The notes beneath the pieces were generated by a model, which ran no database searches, had not been told where the DNA came from, and was given only the letters and a program-made list of their open reading frames with translations. This document shows positions 34,645 to 43,935 of a DNA stretch of 64,000 bases, one piece after another. Source of the stretch: Hirschia sp964342355 (GTDB taxonomy: Bacteria > Pseudomonadota > Alphaproteobacteria > Caulobacterales > Hyphomonadaceae); assembly GCA_964342355.1 (NCBI GenBank), contig CAYFFG010000001.1, positions 1-64,000 of the forward strand. Direction: 5' to 3'. Positions within the stretch are counted from its first letter, which is position 1; every line of letters starts with the position of its first letter. The position numbers and the translations under genes were made by a program.

Positions 34645-37365
34645 TCATGAGTTGATGTTTTCTTCTGATGGAGAGACAGCGTTTTCAACTTCAGCTGCGG
34701 GCGCGTCATTGACCGCCGAGGTCTGAACGTCCTCTTGCGTGTTATCTGGCGTCGTATCTTCAGCTTGCGCTATTTGCGTTGGTTGCGCGTCTGTTTTTGC
34801 TTGCGCAGGCTTTGGCTTTTTCTTGCGCTTGCGCGGTTTGTGAGCAGGCGCTTCTTGTTGCGGTGTCGCTAAAGCGGCAAGCGCTGCAAACGGGCTGTCG
34901 CTGACAACTTTTTCCTGGCGGACGGCTTTTTTCTTTTCCTGCGTCTTACGCGAAGCAAACCGCCAGAGTTTCACAGCGTTGGTTTCTTTATCGCGTTCGG
35001 CGGGGATCATCCCCATGGCTTTCATGATTTCGATGAAATCATCCATAGGCGCCCCAACCAGTGCGGCGTGTTCTGGCGGAACAGGAAAAGCTGTGCCTTC
35101 AGACTTTTTACGTTCCTGGCCTAAAGTCCAAGACAGGCGCTCCGCCATGTCAGCGCGTACCGCGCGCGGGCCAAGGCGCACATAGCCAGCCGCTTCAAGA
35201 TTTGTGCGGCCCCAGCCTTTTTCCGTCCGAAATGACGCAGAAGATGGAGGCTTCATTGGCGCATATTCTGTGCCGAGCGCTTTAAGCTTAAGGCTGAGAT
35301 CAGCTTGAGCTGGTTTTAATAAACCGGGCAGATACGCAGCGATACGGCCCGTACGGACGCCAACTTCTTTGAGCGCGGCGCGATCATCGCGTGTCAGTGC
35401 GGCGGCGACTTCATCCTTGCGGCGGTCGATGGCAGCGCCTGCTTCAATCAACTGGTTCGCCACACCACGGGCAAGGCCACGCAAACGGCCTGATTTTAAC
35501 GCTGTCTGCAGGCTGAATATCGGTGAAAGCACTTCGCGAATGTGTGCGATAATCCAAGTTTGTAGACGGTCTTCAGCCCGTGCGCGAATATGTGTTTCAG
35601 CATCAGGCGCGCCGATAAGTTCCGCAGTCGGAGATAACCAGTCGGCGCCTTTGCTGATGCGACCGATGACTTCCCCACGAAAGGCGATCCGGTCACTGTC
35701 GACCAGTGAGAAATTACCGTCTTCAGCGTCAGAAATCGCGTTCAACTTGTCCTCAATCACGGACTTTAGCGCTTTAAAGGCGGCATTGCGGATAGCGCGG
35801 CCTTCAAGGGTCTGGCTGCTTACGACGGGATTAAAGGTCAGGCCATCAAGGCGTCCCACATGGTGACCTTCCACCGTAATCTCACCGTCTTTTCCGACGC
35901 CAGCCTCCATGTCTTCCTCCGAGTTCAGGCTTTTCAAAAGCGCAGATGTTCGCCTGTCTACAAAACGCTGCATGAGGCGCTCATGTAACGCATCAGAGAG
36001 CTTATCCTCAATCTCTCTTGTGCGTCCGCGCCAGATTTTTGCATTTTCCAGCCAATCTTCGCGGTTGGCTGCATACGTCCAAGTTCGTATCGCGGCAAGG
36101 CGCGCCTGTAAAACATCTATATCGCCATCGACCCGATCTATACGTTCGACCTGGCCGTGTATCCACTGATCTTTAAGGCGGGCAGACGGGTTGATGAGTT
36201 TCTCTGCAAAGGAGTGGGCGAGGCGCACATGCGCATCCGGGCCGTGTTTTCGAAAGTCCGGCAAAGTGCATACATCCCACATACGCCGCACATGCGTGGG
36301 ACTTTTGACCAGTTCGATAATGTCGCTCATGCCGCGCATGGCCTGAAAGGTAATTTCATCCAGCGCATCTGGCGCACGTCGTAACAATCGGTGCGGAGAA
36401 GGGCGGCGCAGACTATCGGAGAGCTTGTCGAGGGATGAATAATCCAGCGCGGAGTTCCGCCAGTATAAAAATTCTACCGGATCGAATGTGTGATTTTCGA
36501 TGCGCTCGACGGTTTCTTCGTCAAAGGTTTCACAATCGCCGGTTTCGCCAAACGAGCCGTCATCACGGAACCGGCCCGCGCGTCCGGCAATTTGCGCGGC
36601 CTCGTCAGCACGCAGTTCGCGACGACGGTGACCATCATATTTTCTACGGCTGGCGAAAGCGACGTGCACCACGTCCATATTCAGGCCCATGCCGATAGCG
36701 TCGGTCGCCACCAGATAGTCCACTTCGCCGGACTGGTAGAGTTCGACCTGGGCGTTGCGCGTGCGCGGACTGAGAGCGCCCATGACAACCGCTGCTCCGC
36801 CACGTTGGCGACGCAATAGCTCTGCGATAGCGTAAACTTCTTCTGCAGAAAACGCGACGATGGCGCAGCGCTTTGGCAATTTCGTGAGCTTAATCGGACC
36901 TGAATAGTGAAGCTGGGAAAATCGCTCGCGGCGCTCTGAATCGACGATGAGATCCAACGCATTGAGTGGCTGGCGCATGGTTTCTGCGCCAAGCAGCATG
37001 GTTTCGTGTGCGCCGCGAGCGTTCAAAATTCTGTCAGTAAAGACATGACCACGGTCTGGGTCGCGGGCCAGCTGGATTTCGTCAATTGCCAGAAAACTCA
37101 CGGGGATAGACAGCGGCATTGCCTCTACCGTACAGGCGTAATACCGCGCTGTTTTGGGAATGATGCGCTCTTCGCCGGTGACGAGAGCGGCTGCCCGCTC
37201 GCCTTTCGCTGCAACGATTTTGTCGTAAACTTCTCGCGCCAGCAGCCGCAAGGGTAACCCGATCATGCCAGTTTCATGCGCCATCATGCGCTCAACAGCG
37301 AGGTGGGTTTTGCCGGTGTTGGTCGGGCCAAGCACAGCGCGCACATTGTCGGGGCGTGCGTTCAT
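34645..37365 (-). CDS. SUV3-like DEAD/DEAH-box RNA helicase
   Basis: A 906-residue superfamily 2 helicase. Motif I is LGPTNTGKTH, motif II AIDEIQLARD (DEIQ instead of DEAD), and motif VI QIAGRAGRFRDDG. It resembles mitochondrial SUV3, which unwinds RNA for exonucleolytic decay. The middle is helical; the C-terminus has a Lys-rich stretch (RKRKKKPKPAQAK) and an acidic end, likely disordered and RNA-binding. The family is typical of alphaproteobacteria. It heads the operon with the S4 gene, followed by fdxA and carD. Confidence 0.92.
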   Translation of the reverse strand: MNARPDNVRAVLGPTNTGKTHLAVERMMAHETGMIGLPLRLLAREVYDKIVAAKGERAAALVTGEERIIPKTARYYACTVEAMPLSIPVSFLAIDEIQLARDPDRGHVFTDRILNARGAHETMLLGAETMRQPLNALDLIVDSERRERFSQLHYSGPIKLTKLPKRCAIVAFSAEEVYAIAELLRRQRGGAAVVMGALSPRTRNAQVELYQSGEVDYLVATDAIGMGLNMDVVHVAFASRRKYDGHRRRELRADEAAQIAGRAGRFRDDGSFGETGDCETFDEETVERIENHTFDPVEFLYWRNSALDYSSLDKLSDSLRRPSPHRLLRRAPDALDEITFQAMRGMSDIIELVKSPTHVRRMWDVCTLPDFRKHGPDAHVRLAHSFAEKLINPSARLKDQWIHGQVERIDRVDGDIDVLQARLAAIRTWTYAANREDWLENAKIWRGRTREIEDKLSDALHERLMQRFVDRRTSALLKSLNSEEDMEAGVGKDGEITVEGHHVGRLDGLTFNPVVSSQTLEGRAIRNAAFKALKSVIEDKLNAISDAEDGNFSLVDSDRIAFRGEVIGRISKGADWLSPTAELIGAPDAETHIRARAEDRLQTWIIAHIREVLSPIFSLQTALKSGRLRGLARGVANQLIEAGAAIDRRKDEVAAALTRDDRAALKEVGVRTGRIAAYLPGLLKPAQADLSLKLKALGTEYAPMKPPSSASFRTEKGWGRTNLEAAGYVRLGPRAVRADMAERLSWTLGQERKKSEGTAFPVPPEHAALVGAPMDDFIEIMKAMGMIPAERDKETNAVKLWRFASRKTQEKKKAVRQEKVVSDSPFAALAALATPQQEAPAHKPRKRKKKPKPAQAKTDAQPTQIAQAEDTTPDNTQEDVQTSAVNDAPAAEVENAVSPSEENINS

Positions 37366-37481
37366 CCTGGCCTCCCTGGTTGCGGTGTGATCCTGCGCCT
37401 AGCACAGGAATCGGCGAAATCACCTTAAACCTAGGGCGTCAGGCGATTTCAACCAACCCAAACGATATGTATTTTGCGACC

Positions 37482-38429
37482 TTAGCCGTTGGAGGCGTCG
37501 CTATGGTCCAGCTCTGCGTGGTCCACATCCACTGGCAGCGTTCCATAATCAAGATCGGTGGCGACGATCGTCACTTTGCCGCGCTTGTTGGATCTGGCCT
37601 CGATTTTAATCGGAACGCGCAATTCGCCGGGGCCCATGTCAGCAAGTGTCATGGAGACCCAGCGCAGGTCTTTGGCTTCTTTGCGTTTCTGCTCAGCTGA
37701 TTTCTTCTTGAAGCCTGCAAGTTCCACATATTGGATGTAGCAAATATACCCTGGGCCATTCCAAGCTTTTTCGCCTAGGTTTTTGCGGTATTCGCCAAAA
37801 CTTAGTTTCAGGTCATAACGGCCCTTGCCGTCGAAAACACGCATGGAGCCCCGACAAGGGTCCTTCGCAGTCGCCTCTGGGCTAATGGCGAGGGCCAAAA
37901 GCGCAGAAATAGGGTCCATCGCTTCCAGTTTCTGTTCCAGGGTCGCCGCTGGGTCGCCCAGATTGCCGTGAGGTGGCGTGACAGTGACCTTCACATCATC
38001 TTCAGAATGGACGATCTGAGTGCGGCGGTTCTTTCGGCCTTCATCGTCTGTCGCAGAGTAAAAGCGCGGCGTGACGCCTTTTTCCGTGATGATGCCTTTA
38101 GACACCAGATGAGAGGAGTAATTGACGAACCAGTCGACAATACCGGCGGCGCGGGCGCGGGTGTCGATCCGGTATTCGTCAGGATAGACTTCAGCTTTAA
38201 TTACGACTTTACCGCCTTTAATCTGCGGTAGCCAATTCGTTGGAGGGACATATCCGTCCAGTTCGACTTTGAACTGGCGCGCTTCGCCTGATGTGATGGT
38301 GTCGAAGGCGCGCACTTTTTCAACCGTAGCAGACGGCCTTGCATCCGCTGGCGCGACAGGTTCCGCATTCGCTGCGCCTGCTACACCCAGTAACACAAAG
38401 CTTGTGGTCAATGCTTTCAACGTCGACAT
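37482..38429 (-). CDS. DUF3108 domain periplasmic protein
   Basis: A 315-residue exported protein. The signal peptide is clear (LKALTTSFVLLGVAGAANAEP, cut after ANA). The mature part is beta-rich and matches the DUF3108 group (YRIDTRARAAGIVDWFVNYSSHLVSKG, DPISALLAL, RVFDGKGRYDLKL), which are periplasmic proteins of unknown role with a lipocalin-like or YceI-like fold guess. It stands alone, 116 bases from the helicase gene. Confidence 0.85.
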   Translation of the reverse strand: MSTLKALTTSFVLLGVAGAANAEPVAPADARPSATVEKVRAFDTITSGEARQFKVELDGYVPPTNWLPQIKGGKVVIKAEVYPDEYRIDTRARAAGIVDWFVNYSSHLVSKGIITEKGVTPRFYSATDDEGRKNRRTQIVHSEDDVKVTVTPPHGNLGDPAATLEQKLEAMDPISALLALAISPEATAKDPCRGSMRVFDGKGRYDLKLSFGEYRKNLGEKAWNGPGYICYIQYVELAGFKKKSAEQKRKEAKDLRWVSMTLADMGPGELRVPIKIEARSNKRGKVTIVATDLDYGTLPVDVDHAELDHSDASNG

Positions 38430-38784
38430 TTATTCAACTCCCAGAAACTCAACTGGCTCTGACTAGGCGGTGAAAATAGTGGCGAATTCCCGTCAGGATA
38501 ACCGTCTAACTGCGGCAGAAGGTTACTGAGGCGTTCAACAATCCGTCACACTTTGTAACAGATGGCGTTCGCGATGAACGCCAAATGAATAACCAGGTTT
38601 TCCCAGAGTGATAACCATGTTTATGCGTATTTCGACGCAATAAGTATGATTGGCGTCAGTTTCATTACGAATACGCCTTGACGTGTGTGTGCCGAGCCTG
38701 TAATCCCCGCGCTTCGTTTTTAACAAGTTTCCTGGTGTGCGCGTCATTTGGGCTGCGCCCCGCAAGACAGACAGAGCAGATCCT
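38430..38784. other. intergenic region between the DUF3108 gene and rpmB
   Basis: About 355 bases with divergent promoters. A TTGACG -35 box at 38678-38683 with TAATCC 17 bases on (38701-38706) is a fair candidate for rpmB, though the -10 box is poor. No RNA gene was recognised. The rpmB 5' leader would be about 70 bases. Confidence 0.45.
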
Positions 38785-39072
38785 ATGTCCCGCGAATGCG
38801 AGCTAACAGGTAAAAAACCGATGGTCGGTAACCTGGTCAGCCACTCCAACATCAAGACCAAACGCCGTTTCCTTCCGAACCTGGTGAAAGTAACCCTGCG
38901 TTCAGAGAAACTCGGCCAAGAATTCCGTCTGCGTATTGCTGCTTCAGCGCTGCGCACAGTGGACAAGCGTGGCGGCCTGGATGGCTTCCTTGCAAAAGCC
39001 AAAGATGTTGAGCTGTCTGCTAAAGCGCTGAAAATCAAGCGCGAGCTGGAAAAGAAAGCTGCTGCAGCTTAA
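38785..39072 (+). CDS. rpmB: 50S ribosomal protein L28
   Basis: A 95-residue ribosomal protein. MSRECELTGKKPMVGNLVSHS and the NIKTKRRFLPNLVKV block are diagnostic. The sequence holds only one Cys and no CxxC pair, the zinc-free form. A run of Ala ends the protein. ATG 38785 follows GAGCAGATCC. A terminator follows, so it is a single-gene unit. Confidence 0.97.
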   Translation: MSRECELTGKKPMVGNLVSHSNIKTKRRFLPNLVKVTLRSEKLGQEFRLRIAASALRTVDKRGGLDGFLAKAKDVELSAKALKIKRELEKKAAAA

Positions 39073-39106
39073 AGCATAAAACGACCGTAAGGCGTTGGGA
39101 AAACAT

Positions 39107-39148
39107 AGCGCGCTTCGACAAGCCGTCGAAAGCGCGCTTTTTCTTTTC
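39107..39148 (+). terminator. rho-independent terminator after rpmB
   Basis: AGCGCGCTTCGAC (39107-39119) pairs with GTCGAAAGCGCGCT (39125-39138) with one bulged base and a 5-base loop, followed by TTTTTCTTTTCC. Confidence 0.88.
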
Positions 39149-39250
39149 CGGTCTGGGTAAGGTGCGGCGGTTTGTGTGAATTGCAATTATGGTTGATTGC
39201 TTTCATCTTGCAGGCCTTTAAAAGGCCAGACAGATGAGGGGTGTTTCAGC

Positions 39251-40915
39251 ATGAAGCGCATATTCTTAATGCTTGCGACGCTGATAATGGTTGCGGCCTG
39301 CGCGGACAAACGTCCTGAAACCATCTACCTTGGCGGAACGATCTATACAGGCGTTGAGGGTCAGCCGACTGCCGAAGCAGTTGGCGTGATCGGCGCGCGC
39401 ATCGTTTATGTTGGCGACGCGGACACGATCCTGAAAGATACGCGTGCGGGTGTAAAACTCGTCAATTTGCAAAACGCGGTGATGTATCCCGGATTTATTG
39501 ACGGCCATGCCCACCTTGAAGGCGTTGGCCAGCGTGCGCTTGATTTTTCACTAGACGGTGTCGCTTCACTCGAAGCGATGGTTGCGCGCGTGGCTGATGA
39601 GGTGGAGGGCAAACCGCCCGGCATGCCGGTTGTGGGGCGTGGATGGATCGAAACACACTGGCCGGAAGGGCGCTTTCCTTCACGCGATGATCTTGATGAT
39701 GTTTCAGATGAAAACCCGGTCGTCCTTATCCGTGCGGACGGACACGCGCTGGTGGCTAACTCGTTGGCGCTAGAGGCTGCTGGTATCAACATTGACACAA
39801 AAGACCCTGCGGGCGGCGCAATTGAGCGAGACGAGGCAGGACGTGCGACCGGCATGCTAATTGATAACGCAATGTCTCTTATTCCGTTCGGACCTGCTGA
39901 CAGTAGCGAAGAAGCTGTGGTGTCGCGTCTTATCAAAGGCGCTGAGATTTATGCAGCGTCTGGTTGGACCGGCATGCACAACATGTCTGTGCCTGTTGAG
40001 CAGGTGAAACTGATGGAAACTGCCTCGGTTCAGGGATTGTTGCCACTGCGTGTCTATAACATGCTCAATCCGGACGGATTTGATCTTTTGGCCGAACAAG
40101 GCGGCGCCATCTCGCCGGGGGCGTTGATCGAAACGCATGGTGTAAAAATTTACATGGATGGGTCATTGGGTTCGCGCGGCGCAGCACTGAAAGCGCCTTA
40201 TGCAGACCGTCCGGATCAAAGCGGTTTGTTGCTGCGCGACAAAGACGAAACACTCGACCTGATGACGAGGGCGCTTAAAAACAACATTCGTTTATCCATT
40301 CATGCGATTGGCGACAAAGCCAACGCGATGGCGCTGGACTGGATTGAAGAAGCGATGGAGGAGGCTGACCCTGGCGCAGACCCACGCTGGCGGATTGAAC
40401 ATGCGCAGATTATCAGCCCAGAAGATATACCGCGCTTTGCGGAGCTGGGTGTTATCGCATCCATGCAGCCATCCCATGCAATCGGTGACTTACACTTTGC
40501 CAAGGATCGGTTGGGAGAAGAGCGCCTTGAAGGGGCCTATGCCTGGCGCTCTTTAATTGATGCGGGGGCAGTAATCGCGGGCGGGTCGGATGCGCCAGTT
40601 GAAAAGGGAGATCCGCGTATCGAGTTTTACGCCGCGATCACACGAAAGGATTTAAACGGGTTTTCGGCTGATTACTGGCATCCAGAGCAAGCCGTTTCAC
40701 GCGAGGAAGCCCTGAAAATGTTCACATCATGGCCAGCTCATGCGGCCTTCAGAGAACATGAACTGGGCAGTATTGAAGTGGGCAAGTTTGCGGACTTTTC
40801 CGTCTTTGACACTGATTTCATGACCGCTCCGCCTGAAGACATACTTGAGGCGGAGACAATCATGACTGTTATAGGCGGCGCACAGGTCTGGCCAAGAGTT
40901 GACAGCGTACGCTAA
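39251..40915 (+). CDS. amidohydrolase family lipoprotein (YtcJ-like)
   Basis: A 554-residue exported hydrolase. The N-terminus MKRIFLMLATLIMVAACADK has a VAAC lipobox, so it is a likely lipoprotein. The amidohydrolase metal motif DGHAHL is near residue 86, with further His in SIHAIGDKAN and IEHAQI, and the Asp in GSDAPVE, complete for the YtcJ/AmiF-type group. The substrate is unknown; relatives hydrolyse amides and cyclic ureas. Start at ATG 39251 rather than the earlier in-frame codon because it begins the signal peptide. Its stop overlaps that of the thioesterase gene by four bases. Confidence 0.9.
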   Translation: MKRIFLMLATLIMVAACADKRPETIYLGGTIYTGVEGQPTAEAVGVIGARIVYVGDADTILKDTRAGVKLVNLQNAVMYPGFIDGHAHLEGVGQRALDFSLDGVASLEAMVARVADEVEGKPPGMPVVGRGWIETHWPEGRFPSRDDLDDVSDENPVVLIRADGHALVANSLALEAAGINIDTKDPAGGAIERDEAGRATGMLIDNAMSLIPFGPADSSEEAVVSRLIKGAEIYAASGWTGMHNMSVPVEQVKLMETASVQGLLPLRVYNMLNPDGFDLLAEQGGAISPGALIETHGVKIYMDGSLGSRGAALKAPYADRPDQSGLLLRDKDETLDLMTRALKNNIRLSIHAIGDKANAMALDWIEEAMEEADPGADPRWRIEHAQIISPEDIPRFAELGVIASMQPSHAIGDLHFAKDRLGEERLEGAYAWRSLIDAGAVIAGGSDAPVEKGDPRIEFYAAITRKDLNGFSADYWHPEQAVSREEALKMFTSWPAHAAFREHELGSIEVGKFADFSVFDTDFMTAPPEDILEAETIMTVIGGAQVWPRVDSVR

Positions 40916-41700
40916 GCGAAGATCGTCACCATTTGACGGCCAGTCATGACGCATTGGCCTTTAGCGTTCCAGACATACATGTCCTGGCTGGAAAAACCGC
41001 CTTTAGCGTTGTCGGCGCGTGTGTGCACCATCCACCAACCGTCTTCAGTCGTGGGATTGTCCACCAGCATGTTGATCATCCAGGTCATGCTGGACATTGG
41101 TGCAGGTTCGCTGAGCGTGCGTGTCGCGGCAGGCGCCAAAACATCAGCCAGAGAGATGATGCCTGCAATGGAGTCATGCGCTTGTTCATCCCGGTGACGC
41201 GCCCAGCAAGTCAGATGAGCTTCGGTATCGCCACGGAATGGTTTTCCGCCCATTGGCGCCATTTCATAGTTAGAGATAAAAACAGGTCCAACGCCGTTTA
41301 AAGGAATACGCTCATCCTCATCCGTCGGTAACGGATAAGGTTGCGGTTTTGGTCCTGGTATTTTGAGTGAAGACTCTGGCCTTAAATCTGAGAACGTAAA
41401 GACGGTTTCATTTGCGGGCACATCATTACATTTCATTGTGGCGCGTACAGCAGCGGCCGTGCGGCCAGAGCGCAGAGTGGTCGCTTCCACTGTATAGTCT
41501 TCAAATGCTGGACCGACAAAATTGACCATTGCAGAACGAAGTGCGCGTGTTTCGCCGGACATACGACGCGCGGCCTCATAGACCAGCGCCGTGGAAATAC
41601 CGCCATAGGCGGTGCGCCCTTGTCGCCAACTGTCGGGAATTTTTCCAAACAACTGCTCGCCATCAGGTGTCAGCTCGTTGAGGACCTCTGTGAATTTCAT
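40912..41700 (-). CDS. acyl-CoA thioesterase, double-hotdog (TesB-like)
   Basis: A 262-residue double-hotdog protein. The first hotdog has RTAYGGISTALVYEAARRM and VNFVGPAFEDYTVEATTLRSGRTAAAVRA; the second has PMSSMTWMINML and WWMVHTRADNAKGGFSSQDMYVWN. These match the thioesterase families that hydrolyse acyl-CoA. ATG 41700 follows GGGAGAACACC. It diverges from the small PaaI-type gene. It probably trims CoA esters, perhaps of the acyl-CoA metabolism genes next door. Confidence 0.88.
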   Translation of the reverse strand: MKFTEVLNELTPDGEQLFGKIPDSWRQGRTAYGGISTALVYEAARRMSGETRALRSAMVNFVGPAFEDYTVEATTLRSGRTAAAVRATMKCNDVPANETVFTFSDLRPESSLKIPGPKPQPYPLPTDEDERIPLNGVGPVFISNYEMAPMGGKPFRGDTEAHLTCWARHRDEQAHDSIAGIISLADVLAPAATRTLSEPAPMSSMTWMINMLVDNPTTEDGWWMVHTRADNAKGGFSSQDMYVWNAKGQCVMTGRQMVTIFA

Positions 41701-41818
41701 GGTGTTCTCCCTTATGCCGCAGTTGGCGCGCACTATTTTCCTTTTAAACTGAATCTAGTGCGTGCGCCGAAATGCGCAAACCCTCGAATGCAACCAAAAG
41801 TAGTATAAGGAGAACATT

Positions 41819-42250
41819 TTGGCAATAAACAATGTTCCAGATGGGTTTGAACCCCATTATCGCAAGTCGCCTTTTACAGATCCATGGGAGCCGCTTTATT
41901 CGCAAATCCTGCCAGACAGGGTGCGCATTGGGGTGGTTCTGGCTGAAGCGCACTGTAACTCGCGCGGCATGGTGCATGGCGGGTTTATTGCGTCTATGGC
42001 GGATAATTCCATGGGGCTGTCCTGCGGCGAAGTGATGAAGGCCGAGGGGCGTGCCGCTGATGGTCTGGTGACCATCAATCTAACCACAGACTTTATGGGC
42101 GCTGCAAAGCTGGGCCAATGGCTGGATGTGGATACGCATTATGTCAAAATTGGCGGCTCAGTGTGTTTTACAGATTGTTTTATCCGTGCTGACGGCGATC
42201 CGATTGCGCGGGCTAGCGCCACGTTCAAAATTCTAAAGGCGCGCCGTTAG
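41819..42250 (+). CDS. PaaI family thioesterase (single hotdog)
   Basis: A 143-residue single-hotdog protein with the PaaI/YdiI hallmark NSRGMVHGGFIASMADNSMG (the HGG loop with the catalytic Asp region) and LVTINLTTDFMGAAKLGQWL. The start is TTG 41819 behind AAGGAGAACA. The stop overlaps that of the next gene by four bases in a tail-to-tail arrangement. Acyl-CoA hydrolysis is the family role; the substrate is unknown. Confidence 0.9.
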   Translation: MAINNVPDGFEPHYRKSPFTDPWEPLYSQILPDRVRIGVVLAEAHCNSRGMVHGGFIASMADNSMGLSCGEVMKAEGRAADGLVTINLTTDFMGAAKLGQWLDVDTHYVKIGGSVCFTDCFIRADGDPIARASATFKILKARR

Positions 42251-42651
42251 GGTTTTGGTTTCATCTGTTCAAGTTTGCGGCCCATGGCGGCGTGAATGGC
42301 GTTGACTGCCTGAAGCGGGCGCACCATGACTTTAAAGTCGATAATCTTACCCTCATTGTTCCAGGTAATGATATCGACGCCATTGATATGTATACCGTCG
42401 ATTTCAGAGACGAATTCGATCATGGCCTGATCGCCGCAATCAAGCTCGCGCACATAAGCGAAGTTTTCGCCGCCTAAGACTTTCTCAGCTGATGCAAGGT
42501 AAAGGAATGTGATCTTTTTGCCGCGTTGTGGGGTGTGAACGACTGGCGAGTGAAACACCACATCTTCCGCCAGCATGTCGGCGAGCAGTGCTTCATCGTG
42601 CTTTTCGATGAAGTTCATCCATCGTTGCAGGTTTGCTGAACGATTTGGCAT
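42247..42651 (-). CDS. NTF2-like (SnoaL/ketosteroid isomerase fold) protein
   Basis: A 134-residue single-domain protein of the nuclear transport factor 2 fold. It opens with LQRWMNFIEKHDEALLADMLAEDVVFHSPVV and contains DIITWNNEGKIIDFKVMVRPLQAVN, typical of this fold. No catalytic pair can be assigned. It lies 90 bases from the citrate-lyase-type gene and may be co-transcribed with it. Confidence 0.85.
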   Translation of the reverse strand: MPNRSANLQRWMNFIEKHDEALLADMLAEDVVFHSPVVHTPQRGKKITFLYLASAEKVLGGENFAYVRELDCGDQAMIEFVSEIDGIHINGVDIITWNNEGKIIDFKVMVRPLQAVNAIHAAMGRKLEQMKPKP

Positions 42652-42740
42652 GAATAATCCTCCCTTGTCCGCCGCTGATTGTCAGCATGCTTTTCAAGGG
42701 AGGGTATCAGTTAATTGAAAGCTGGATAGCCGGGACGAGC

Positions 42741-43799
42741 TTAAAACTCGTAAGCGGCTTTAAAGTCGGGGTCTTTTTCTGCGACTTGTTTAGCCAGGTC
42801 GACCATAACCTTTGCCTGTTTCCAGGTGGCGTCGTCCTGCATCTTGCCGTCGATCATGTGAACGCCGGTTCCGTCTGGCATCGCGTCCAGGATTTTCTTG
42901 GCGAATAGTACTTCGTCAACGTCAGGTGAGAACACCTTTTTAGCAATGTCGATCTGGTTGGGGTGCAGTGACCAAGCACCTGCACAGCCCATAAGGAAGG
43001 CGTTCTTGAACTGTTGTTCACAGGCGTCGAGGTCTGCGATGTCACCAAACGGACCGTAAAACGCTTTGATGCCGGCTGTACAACATGCGTCGACCATTTT
43101 TGCGACAGTGTAGTGCCAGAGGTCTTGTTGTGCTGCGATGCGGTCTGAACCGTCAGCGTGTGGGTCTTCGATTACACGGTAGAACGGGTGTCCGCCACCG
43201 ACACGCGTTGTCTTCATGGCGCGCGATGCGGCAAGGTCGGCTGGTCCAAGCGAAATACCGTGCATACGCGGAGACGCCAAACAGATCTCCTCAACATTCT
43301 TCACGCCCTCAGCTGTTTCCAGAATTGCGTGCAGCATGATCGGACGTTTAACGCCTGCTTTGGCTTCAAGCTGTGCGACCAGCTGGTCAACATAATGAAT
43401 GTCCCATGGCCCTTCGACCTTTGGGATCATCAACACGTCAAGCTTGTCGCCGGCTTTCATGACGAGTTCGGTCACATCATCTAAAAACCAGGGTGAGTTG
43501 AGACAGTTTACACGCGACCAGAAACCAGTGCCAGTTGCGGCAAAGTCTGTGATCTCCGCCATTTCAAGCGCGCCTGCGCGGGCAGCTTCTTTTGCGTCAG
43601 CCGGGATTGCGTCCTCGAGGTTGGCGAGGATCACATCGACTTTTTTCGCCATGTCCGGTGTTTTTGCACGCACTTTTTCAATGTGTGGCGGCACGAAGTG
43701 GATCATACGTTCCACGCGCACGGGCAATTCACGGTATGGCTCAGGTGCGCCAATCGCCAGCGGTTTAAAGAAACTGCGCGGTGGTTTGTAAGCGGACAT
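42741..43799 (-). CDS. HpcH/HpaI aldolase/citrate lyase family, malyl-CoA lyase-like
   Basis: A 352-residue CitE-superfamily TIM barrel. The LANLEDAIPADAKEAAR block carries the family Asp/Glu metal region, with VNCLNSPWFLDDV, LMIPKVEGPWDIHYV and SLGPADLAAS following in order. The order resembles L-malyl-CoA/beta-methylmalyl-CoA lyase from Rhodobacter, including SLHPNQIDIAKKVFSP near the end. It would cleave malyl-CoA or a relative to acetyl-CoA and glyoxylate; substrate identity is inferred from similarity only. No ethylmalonyl-CoA pathway genes are in the window. Confidence 0.82.
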   Translation of the reverse strand: MSAYKPPRSFFKPLAIGAPEPYRELPVRVERMIHFVPPHIEKVRAKTPDMAKKVDVILANLEDAIPADAKEAARAGALEMAEITDFAATGTGFWSRVNCLNSPWFLDDVTELVMKAGDKLDVLMIPKVEGPWDIHYVDQLVAQLEAKAGVKRPIMLHAILETAEGVKNVEEICLASPRMHGISLGPADLAASRAMKTTRVGGGHPFYRVIEDPHADGSDRIAAQQDLWHYTVAKMVDACCTAGIKAFYGPFGDIADLDACEQQFKNAFLMGCAGAWSLHPNQIDIAKKVFSPDVDEVLFAKKILDAMPDGTGVHMIDGKMQDDATWKQAKVMVDLAKQVAEKDPDFKAAYEF

Positions 43800-43935
43800 C
43801 AGCCTTCGTCTCCCGAGATGTTATTGGATATTTGTCGGGAAATTACGTCTCATGTTGCAGTGCGTCAATTGCAATGCGTCAAGCACTTAAAAGAGGGCGC
43901 AAGAAAGTTGCCGCACGCCCTCTTAAAAGGTGGGG

